Below, one piece after another: positions 23,336-28,615 of a DNA stretch of 28,615 nt. Below the pieces are notes generated by a model that was given only the letters and a program-made list of their open reading frames with translations, searched no databases and was not told the DNA's origin. The DNA is from a virus. The stretch lies in IMG/VR virus record IMGVR_UViG_3300020190_000276, positions 1 through 28,615 of that record; one strand, written 5' to 3'. The translations under genes and the position numbers were made by a program. How positions within the stretch are numbered: position 1 is the first letter of the stretch; the number at the start of each line of letters is the position of its first letter.

Positions 23336-24553
23336 ATGTCGTTTGAGAATTTGTTGAAGAAGTGCTCAAAGCCAAAGTCAGAAATTGTGAGTCGTGTAGC
23401 TTGCGTGACTAAAGCATTTGCTGCTGGCGTAGTCGCTGATCACAACAGCCGCAACCGGCCATACAGCAAAGGTCTTGCTGGCATTTATGCTAACGAATTT
23501 TTGCGAGGTAAATGGAAACTAAACGGCGAACCGTTGATCTTCGACAATAAGGGTCAATGTGTCAGTGGACAACATCGCCTGCACGGTTTTTTGATGGCTC
23601 ATCAGGCTCTTGAATCCGGTCAAAGCTGGCCAGATGCTCAGTCTGAATTTGATTGTGTTATCGTCTCAGGTGTCGATCCAGAAACCGCTGACAGTGTGGA
23701 CACTGGTAAAGGCCGTAACCACGGTGATGTGTTATTCCGCAGTCCAATTGTTGACAGAATAATTAGTGCAGATTGGAATACGTCTGCAGCACGCCGCAAA
23801 AAGTGGACCACCTGCCTTGCAACCGCTGCACGTTTAGTATGGTTGCTTGAAGGTGGGCAGACTGTCAGCGATGCAGTGAAGTTTTTGCACAGCGAAATGC
23901 TGGCATTTATTGAGCGTCACCAGAACCTTGCAAAGTTCGTCACAATCATTTTGGACGCAGACGAAAACGATGGGGGCTACGGTGGTCTCAAAATTAGTCT
24001 AGCTTATATGGCTGCTCTGGGCTACGCATGGGCCATTGACACTGTTGAGCCTCTTGAGTCAGAAATTGTCGACATTGACTCAGACCTGACTCATAGTTTC
24101 ATTGTATTCGCAGAAAAACTGGCAAGCGGTAAAGACTTCACTAAAGGTAGTGTTTGTCACGCAGTCAGTGGTTATTGGAACACGCTGTTTTCAGAAAAGG
24201 GCAGCAAAGACCGCGACCGCGAGATTATGGGTCCATTTATTAAAGCCCTGAACTTGTTGACCCCGACCTACCACGGCGATTCGGACAAGGGTAAAAAGCC
24301 CTCTGACATCAAGTTGTCTGCAAAAGAACGCGATAATTGGAGCCTATGCCCTATCGGTTTAGATGGCTGGCATACAATGTGTTTGGAAAACATTGCACGA
24401 ATTAAGGCTAATGTTGCGATAGCGAAGGAAACTCAGCCAGAGCCAGAACCTGCACCTGTCCGTCCTGCGAAGAAACGGCCAGTCAAAAAGCGTGCAGCCA
24501 TTGCTTTGCCTGACGATGACGGCGGGTTTGATGCAGACGGCGAAGACCTTTGA
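23336..24553 (+). CDS. ParB/Srx-like domain phage protein
   Basis: ATG 23336 with GGAG at 23323-23326 is the preferred start; an in-frame GTG at 23321 sits on the ribosome binding site. The protein has 405 residues. The first ~130 contain a ParB/sulfiredoxin-like core: NRPYSKGLAGIYANEFLRGK, then NGEPLIFDNKGQCVSGQHRL with G78-Q79-H80-R81, then VIVSGVDPETADSVDTGKGR, the D-x-G-x-x-R element typical of this phage protein group. ParB-like domains bind CTP or act as nucleases in different families. Which applies here cannot be told. Residues ~140-350 are helical with no named domain, and the last ~50 form a disordered tail with alternating Glu/Pro and Lys/Arg (EPEPAPVRPAKKRPVKKR) and an acidic end. 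Such genes often lie in early or replication modules. It is driven by its own promoter. Confidence 0.82.
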   Translation: MSFENLLKKCSKPKSEIVSRVACVTKAFAAGVVADHNSRNRPYSKGLAGIYANEFLRGKWKLNGEPLIFDNKGQCVSGQHRLHGFLMAHQALESGQSWPDAQSEFDCVIVSGVDPETADSVDTGKGRNHGDVLFRSPIVDRIISADWNTSAARRKKWTTCLATAARLVWLLEGGQTVSDAVKFLHSEMLAFIERHQNLAKFVTIILDADENDGGYGGLKISLAYMAALGYAWAIDTVEPLESEIVDIDSDLTHSFIVFAEKLASGKDFTKGSVCHAVSGYWNTLFSEKGSKDRDREIMGPFIKALNLLTPTYHGDSDKGKKPSDIKLSAKERDNWSLCPIGLDGWHTMCLENIARIKANVAIAKETQPEPEPAPVRPAKKRPVKKRAAIALPDDDGGFDADGEDL

Positions 24554-24559
24554 TCTGCA

Positions 24560-24633
24560 GATGACGTGGGAACGCTGTAGGAGCCTCCAATACTCCTGCC
24601 CTACGGTCCCCGGTTCGACTCCGGGGGTCATCC
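24560..24633 (+). tRNA. tRNA-like element, degenerate or highly divergent
   Basis: The 3' half is convincing: T-stem and loop CCCGG TTCGACT CCGGG at 24609-24625, followed by GGTCATC (24626-24632), which pairs with GATGACG at 24560-24566 in six of seven positions. Total length (74 bases) suits a tRNA, and no CCA is encoded. The middle does not fold normally. An anticodon loop CTCCAAT (24585-24591, anticodon CCA, tryptophan) can be drawn, but its stem has one mismatch, the D-arm would be only ~11 bases and the variable region ~12. A competing 7-pair hairpin, GTAGGAG/CTCCTGC (24577-24583 and 24593-24599), is more stable. It could be a decayed phage tRNA, a tRNA mimic or an attachment-site relic. 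Confidence 0.4.
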
Positions 24634-24640
24634 TTTGTTG

Positions 24641-24732
24641 AAAGCACCAGCAGTCCTGCAATGGTAGGTCTCTCAGCCGCAGGTTGCTTTACAGTTGTGT
24701 CACAGACGTTACAACGCCACTGTAACACAACT
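24641..24732 (+). ncRNA. Structured non-coding segment with nested and alternative hairpins
   Basis: AAAGCA (24641-24646) pairs with TGCTTT (24685-24690) around an inner CCTGC/GCAGG (24655-24659 and 24679-24683). Directly downstream, two mutually exclusive pairings are possible: TTACAGT/ACTGTAA (24689-24695 and 24719-24725) or AGTTGTGT/ACACAACT (24693-24700 and 24725-24732). With the tRNA-like element this fills much of the 270-base gap 24554-24823. The remainder (24733-24810) shows no clear element. Whether the segment works as RNA or as protein-binding DNA is unknown. Confidence 0.35.
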
Positions 24733-24823
24733 ATCTCCACGGGATAAAAACACGCATGAGAGATGACCGCTGTTAAACTTCATTAAACAAGTCCGTGCCC
24801 GTAATACACAGAAAGGTTTTGTC

Positions 24824-25219
24824 ATGGCAGACGCACCCTGGAAACGATTTGAGCGGTACATTGCAGCAATGTTTTCTTCTCTCAGAAATTCACTGAGCGG
24901 AGGCAACAGTAAACTGACTCGGAGTGATAGCACTCATCCGAAGTTGTTCATCTCCTGTAAGTACACTAGACACAATCACAAGACACTGAGACAACTGCTT
25001 GGCGAAGAACGGGAGAAAGCGAAAGTTGAAAAAAAGACTGCCGTTCTGTTTATCGGGGAGTTTGACGACCGAGCTAACACAATGGTTGTGTTAGCACTTA
25101 AAGACCTGCCTGAATTTTGTAGAATGGTAAAGAATGGCGAAGTTGCAGTCGCTCAAGCAACTGTGGAACCCAGTGATAAACGGCCTAAGCGTAAGCGGGC
25201 TGGAGTTATGGCTCGTTGA
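24824..25219 (+). CDS. Putative PD-(D/E)xK nuclease / resolvase-like protein
   Basis: This is a 131-residue protein with AAAGG at 24812-24816 upstream. The N-terminal WKRFERYIAAMFSSLRNSLS and the strand-loop RSDSTHPKLFISCKYTRHNH resemble small phage Holliday-junction-resolvase-like or restriction-like nucleases, in which a helix with W-x-x-x-E is followed by a glycine loop, D, and (E)-x-K. Here D35 and K46 are visible, but the position normally occupied by the acidic residue before K is S44 (I-S-C-K). The catalytic acid is therefore missing or supplied from elsewhere, and the protein could be an inactive or structural relative. A later strand, TAVLFIGEFDD, fits the core sheet. The C-terminal ~25 residues are basic (KRPKRKR) and may bind DNA. 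It overlaps the next gene by 86 bases. Confidence 0.7.
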   Translation: MADAPWKRFERYIAAMFSSLRNSLSGGNSKLTRSDSTHPKLFISCKYTRHNHKTLRQLLGEEREKAKVEKKTAVLFIGEFDDRANTMVVLALKDLPEFCRMVKNGEVAVAQATVEPSDKRPKRKRAGVMAR

Positions 25220-26102
25220 CAGAGTTGCGTTCGAGTGTTCCTACCTCAGAGATCTTGAAGCGGTGGAACCTTGGAACAAGAACATGCAGTTTGGGACACT
25301 GGTGCAAGCGGGCATTGAAGGGTTCATTAAGACCCGACAAGCCCGAGGTGCTGGTAAGCTGATAGCCAACGAATTTGAGAATCAGATTGCTCTGTACTCC
25401 GAGACAGATGAAATCAGTTTCTGGACGAAGTTGGCAACACAGATGGTCAACACATGGATTAGCCTCTATGCGGAAGACCTCGATACCTACGGTATCAAAC
25501 ACTCAGAACGACATCACGAAATGATGCTGGAACTACCCTCCGGCAGATCGATCAAACTTCACGGTTATGTGGACGGTGAAGGCGATGATGCACTGATGGA
25601 AAACAAGTGTCGAGGGGAATGGGATGAAACAAAACTGGCTGAAGAGATTGATCTCAATCTTCAGGTCAATATGTATTGTCTGTTCCACAAAGCACAACAC
25701 GGGAAACTCCCATCGACAGTCTGGTATCAACACATGCGACGACCAGCAGGTTTCGCATACAGAGGGCCAGCAAAAAGAAGCAAGGAAAGTCATGAGGAAT
25801 TTGCTGGCAGATTATGCGAAGCGATAGATGGTAACAGAGATTATCACTTCTTTCGTTATTTCATCCATCCAGACGAACAACGATTCAACCGTTTTTTGCA
25901 CGCATGTCTTTACCCAATGCTTGAGTGCTTTCTCGACTGGTACGAATATATGTCTCTTCCATCTAAACAAGGAGTCGTCAATAAAACACATTACATGATG
26001 CCCTACGGTTTGTTTAATCCATTCATGGAAGGAACGGCAGAGCGTTACCGTGCTTTCCGCATGTCCGGCAGTACCTTTGGTCTTAGAAAGAAGTCACGAT
26101 GA
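25134..26102 (+). CDS. PD-(D/E)xK nuclease family protein (RecB/Cas4-like exonuclease)
   Basis: The 322-residue reading starts at ATG 25134, inside the preceding gene and with only a poor ribosome binding site. No other ATG, GTG or TTG occurs before the conserved region, and a non-standard CTG near 25200 cannot be excluded. The nuclease core is clear: an N-terminal helix region FECSYLRDLEAVEPW-x5-FGTLVQAGIEGF, then SIKLHGYVDGEGDD with catalytic D147, then MENKCRGEWD with E156-x-K158, followed by a Q-x-x-x-Y-type helix, DLNLQVNMYCLF. These match RecB-type exonuclease motifs. There are no four-cysteine iron-sulfur positions like those of Cas4. Phage enzymes of this type resect DNA ends to feed a single-strand annealing protein. 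The ATGA overlap with the Sak4-like gene supports this partnership. Confidence 0.82.
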   Translation: MAKLQSLKQLWNPVINGLSVSGLELWLVDRVAFECSYLRDLEAVEPWNKNMQFGTLVQAGIEGFIKTRQARGAGKLIANEFENQIALYSETDEISFWTKLATQMVNTWISLYAEDLDTYGIKHSERHHEMMLELPSGRSIKLHGYVDGEGDDALMENKCRGEWDETKLAEEIDLNLQVNMYCLFHKAQHGKLPSTVWYQHMRRPAGFAYRGPAKRSKESHEEFAGRLCEAIDGNRDYHFFRYFIHPDEQRFNRFLHACLYPMLECFLDWYEYMSLPSKQGVVNKTHYMMPYGLFNPFMEGTAERYRAFRMSGSTFGLRKKSR

Positions 26103-27010
26103 GTGTTCGACCTGCACTACGTCCAACAAAGCCAGCGAGTCCCGCTGCACTACCTGCTACGCCACGAATGCGAGCAGGCGATAATCCGTTTGATGACCTG
26201 ATCGATGAGTCCCCAACCCACGGTCGATTCATCCTTCTCTACTCAGAAGCCGGTGAGGGTAAGACAACCCTTGCCGCACAGTTCCCCGCACCAATGTTCA
26301 TTGCGACCAGTGGCGAACAGGGTGTCCACATTCATAAGCAGCGTGCAGCTATTCCTATGTCTGTACCTGTGATTGACCTTGATCCTTTGTTCGACCAGAA
26401 CAATATACCGCGAGGTACTGGACATCCGGGCTGGAAAAAACTGATGTCAGCAATTACTCGTTTCCGTGACAGCAAACATCAGTACAAGACACTGGTGATT
26501 GACAGCACAAGCGGCCTGCAGGATATCTGTTTCCAACACGCCGCATCGGTACTGTTCAACGGCGACATGACCAGCAAAGATTTTAACGACTTTCAGCGAG
26601 GTTACACTAAAGCTGCTGAGGTGTTTTGGTCTGGTATCTTCATGCCGTTGTGTCTGGAGATCGTTGCAAAGGGTCTTAACATCGTGCTGATCAGTCACAG
26701 CACAACTAAGACGGTCGCCAACCCTGTCGGTCCTGATTACGATCAGTACCAGCCGCAGTTGACGAAGGGCATCTTCAATTACACAAAGAAAGATGTCCAC
26801 GCTATTGTGTACCTTGGTCGCACAGTCAGCGTGCTTAATGACGAAAAGACCAAAAAGCGTAAGGCAGTCGGAGACCGTCGATTTATCGGAGTAGCACCGA
26901 ATACCTATTACATTGCAAAGTCATGGTGTGGTGAGTCCGATGAACTGGACTGTGGGACTACTCCTGCAGAAACCTACAAGGTTTTGCAGAACGTCCTCGG
27001 CATCGCCTAA
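26099..27010 (+). CDS. Sak4-like RecA-type ATPase (single-strand annealing/recombination)
   Basis: The 303-residue protein has an N-terminal ~30-residue Pro/Ala-rich tail and then a RecA-fold ATPase core. Walker A is YSEAGEGKTTLA with K55 and T56. A following acidic strand includes FIATSGEQGV, Walker B is KTLVIDST with D135, and the sensor-like strand is LNIVLISHSTTK (about 200-211). This arrangement and length fit the AAA_24 / Sak4 group of phage recombinases, which anneal complementary single strands, often with a phage single-strand-binding protein. The immediately preceding gene encodes a RecB-like nuclease, and the next encodes a possible ssDNA-binding protein, so the functional context agrees. 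It starts in an ATGA overlap. A short A/T-rich gap (27011-27063) separates it from the next gene. Confidence 0.87.
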   Translation: MSVRPALRPTKPASPAALPATPRMRAGDNPFDDLIDESPTHGRFILLYSEAGEGKTTLAAQFPAPMFIATSGEQGVHIHKQRAAIPMSVPVIDLDPLFDQNNIPRGTGHPGWKKLMSAITRFRDSKHQYKTLVIDSTSGLQDICFQHAASVLFNGDMTSKDFNDFQRGYTKAAEVFWSGIFMPLCLEIVAKGLNIVLISHSTTKTVANPVGPDYDQYQPQLTKGIFNYTKKDVHAIVYLGRTVSVLNDEKTKKRKAVGDRRFIGVAPNTYYIAKSWCGESDELDCGTTPAETYKVLQNVLGIA

Positions 27011-27063
27011 TAACATTCATCAATCAACTGTATGTTTAACTTCAAGTTCAGAAAGGTGTTCTA

Positions 27064-27924
27064 ATGGTTGACAATACTCAGAACCTCGGGCTGGCTGCTC
27101 TGCTGAAGCAGAACAAAGCTCTTGCAAAGCACGCCGAGGTCGCGAAGAAAGCTCAGGCTGTCCGGGACTTTGCCGGACCTCCGGGCGAATACGTTGTGAC
27201 GTTTGTTGGTCCGAAAGTCGTGTTGAAAGACGGTGCCCAGTATTTCATCCTGCAGTTCAAGTGTGACGGCAGCCTGCCTCATCAGGCACCTCACAACGGG
27301 GCCAGCATGAACGTGCTGCACAATCTGTCAGGCAATGAACGTCGCACTCCTGAGCAGTGTCTCGAAGACCTGATGCGCGACCTTCAGCGTATGTCCATCG
27401 ACACAGCAGAACTTGAAATCGCTCAGATTGACACGGCTTTGAAAGGCTGCATCAATCAGGCGTTCAAGATGCGTGTTGTTCCGGGCAAAAATGACCCAAA
27501 CAAAAGGTACTTCAACATCCTCGGCATGAACTGGGCGGATGAAGATGCTGCCCCAGAGCCGAGACCGGCCACTGAGCCTGCTTCGGCCAAGGTGACAATT
27601 AAGCGTACCTCCAAAAACGTCGTTAAAGCCGCTCCAGAGCCTTCAGAAGACGAATGGAATGCCGAATTGGACCATCCTACCGGGGAAGACCTCGACAGCG
27701 TTACAGACGATGCTGGAGAGCCTGAGCCAGAGCAGGATACACCTGTTCATGCAGACTACTCCCCGTCTGACTGGGTGGACTACGAAGTCCAGTACCAAGC
27801 CCCAAGGTCTCCCAAGGCTCTGACCTACAAGGTTACAGCCGCTGACGACAAGAAGCAGACTTTGACAATCGAAAGGGCAGGTAACTCTCTGACTGTTCCG
27901 TACCTGTCTGTGACTCTGCCTTGA
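27064..27924 (+). CDS. Probable single-strand DNA-binding partner of the Sak4-like protein
   Basis: This is a 286-residue protein with AAAGG at 27051-27055. The first ~165 residues hold the folded part, with PGEYVVTFVGPKVVLKDGAQ and YFILQFKCDG as candidate OB-fold strands, and FKMRVVPGKNDPNKRYFNIL as a basic strand-loop-strand like those that contact DNA. Residues ~170-240 form a highly acidic, Pro/Glu/Asp-rich linker. The last ~45 (DWVDYEVQYQAPRSPKALTY onward) look like a small additional beta domain. Phage Sak4 genes are often paired with an SSB-like protein, and the position here suggests the same. I do not recognise a diagnostic motif, so the function is inference from fold pattern and context. 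Confidence 0.65.
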   Translation: MVDNTQNLGLAALLKQNKALAKHAEVAKKAQAVRDFAGPPGEYVVTFVGPKVVLKDGAQYFILQFKCDGSLPHQAPHNGASMNVLHNLSGNERRTPEQCLEDLMRDLQRMSIDTAELEIAQIDTALKGCINQAFKMRVVPGKNDPNKRYFNILGMNWADEDAAPEPRPATEPASAKVTIKRTSKNVVKAAPEPSEDEWNAELDHPTGEDLDSVTDDAGEPEPEQDTPVHADYSPSDWVDYEVQYQAPRSPKALTYKVTAADDKKQTLTIERAGNSLTVPYLSVTLP

Positions 27925-27949
27925 TCGTCAGTTAATTCCACCCCCGTCC

Positions 27950-27981
27950 GACAGCCGTGTGGAGCAATCTACACGGCTGTC
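27950..27981 (+). terminator. Perfect 11-bp hairpin, probable terminator
   Basis: GACAGCCGTGT at 27950-27960 and ACACGGCTGTC at 27971-27981 are exact complements with a 10-base loop. TCTTTCT follows, a weak T-tract. It lies 25 bases after the preceding stop and directly before the GGAGA ribosome binding site (27989-27993) of the methyltransferase gene, so it may instead act as a leader hairpin. Confidence 0.6.
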
Positions 27982-28000
27982 TCTTTCTGGAGATATACCC

Positions 28001-28615
28001 ATGTTGAAAATATACAATGCTGATTGCTTAGTGCAGTTGAAGTCCATGCCCGATAACAGTGTTGACTCCTGCGTCTGCGATCCCCCCTACGGAATTTCTT
28101 TCATGGGCCGCAAATGGGACTACGACGTTCCATCGGTTGAAATCTGGCAGCAGGTGCTGCGAGTCCTGAAACCGGGCGGGCATCTGCTGGCATTTGCAGG
28201 GACACGGACACAGCATCGCATGGCCGTGCGGATTGAAGACGCAGGGTTTGAGATTCGCGATTTGATTATGTGGGTGTACGGCTCAGGATTTCCTAAGTCG
28301 CTGGATGTGAGCAAAGCCATTGACAAGGCGGCCGGAGCGGAGCGGGGGGTAGTGGGGCAAAAAGTTCGGGGTGATGTGGAAAAAGCCAAGACAAGCGGCT
28401 CGACGTATGCAAGTGCTATTGCCAACAAAAACAACAAAGCAATTTTTGGATATGGAGTAGAAAATATCACCGCCCCCGCGACCGACGCCGCGAAGCAGTG
28501 GGCCGGCTGGGGCACCGCGCTCAAGCCAGCGTGGGAGCCGATCATCGTCGCCCGCAAGCCGCTGGCCGGCACCGTCGTCGAGAACGTGCTGCGGTACGGG
28601 ACGGGCGGGATCAAC
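28001..28615 (+). CDS. DNA methyltransferase (N4/N6 type), 3'-truncated by the window edge
   Basis: ATG 28001 follows GGAGA at 27989-27993. The frame is open to the end of the window (205 codons), so the C-terminus is missing. The catalytic motif IV is DPPY at residues 27-30 (CVCDPPYGISFMG), followed at the right distance by VLRVLKPGGHLLAFAGTRT, where LKPGG is a typical motif of these enzymes. Later, WGTALKPAWEPIIVARKPL is like the KPxxW/P-x-x-x-x region of phage DNA modification methylases. The order, with DPPY near the N-terminus, suggests the beta-class layout in which the SAM-binding motif lies towards the C-terminus. It would methylate adenine or cytosine to protect or regulate phage DNA. 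The last ~145 bases are about 74% GC, well above the rest of the window. Confidence 0.85.
   Translation, partial: MLKIYNADCLVQLKSMPDNSVDSCVCDPPYGISFMGRKWDYDVPSVEIWQQVLRVLKPGGHLLAFAGTRTQHRMAVRIEDAGFEIRDLIMWVYGSGFPKSLDVSKAIDKAAGAERGVVGQKVRGDVEKAKTSGSTYASAIANKNNKAIFGYGVENITAPATDAAKQWAGWGTALKPAWEPIIVARKPLAGTVVENVLRYGTGGIN

Noticed and set aside
1-28615. CRISPR array, insertion sequence, integrase, toxin-antitoxin or anti-CRISPR genes
   Set aside because: I looked for regularly spaced repeats, transposase or recombinase motifs and small paired genes, and saw none.

Overview
This window is part of the genome of a tailed double-stranded DNA phage or prophage with an HK97-type head and a long tail. 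All recognisable genes lie on the + strand, are closely packed, often overlap as ATGA or TAATG, and carry good Shine-Dalgarno sequences, so the host is a bacterium. Base composition is moderate, roughly the mid to high 40s percent GC by eye. The style of the fibre, tail and glycosyltransferase proteins reminds me of phages of aquatic, planctomycete-like bacteria, but that is an impression and not something the sequence proves. No integrase, repressor, lysis gene or DNA polymerase is visible, so lifestyle cannot be decided.

Layout. (1) 1-867: the 3' part of a fibre-like gene cut by the window edge. (2) 883-6875: head module with large terminase, portal, ClpP-like maturation protease and HK97-fold capsid protein, closed by a strong G/C-stem terminator. 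(3) 6971-7405: a small head-associated protein in its own unit, followed by 180 bp of stacked hairpins. (4) 7591-10315: head-tail connector, joining protein, tail completion protein, probable tail terminator and probable tail tube protein. (5) 10355-14054: tail-assembly chaperone expressed through a clear -1 frameshift site (A AAA AAC next to the stop), then the tape measure protein. (6) 14054-17807: three tail-tip or baseplate proteins, the last extremely rich in cysteine.

(7) 17812-23227 is the most unusual part: a six-gene cassette with a Cys-x2-Cys/glycosyltransferase-like protein, a 2-oxoglutarate/Fe(II) oxygenase, a GT-A glycosyltransferase, a GT-B glycosyltransferase, a radical SAM enzyme and a second GT-A enzyme. 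Together they look like a pathway that builds or modifies a glycan, or a hydroxylated and glycosylated virion component. A link to DNA hypermodification is a weaker alternative.

(8) A promoter embedded in a long inverted repeat (23249-23308) starts the next module: a ParB-like protein, a structured 270-bp non-coding stretch with a degenerate tRNA-like element, then a recombination set (two PD-(D/E)xK nuclease-like proteins, a Sak4-like ATPase, a probable ssDNA-binding partner). (9) After a terminator-like hairpin the window ends inside a DNA methyltransferase gene, whose last ~145 bases jump to about 74% GC.

No gap between genes exceeds 300 bases. The largest is 24554-24823.
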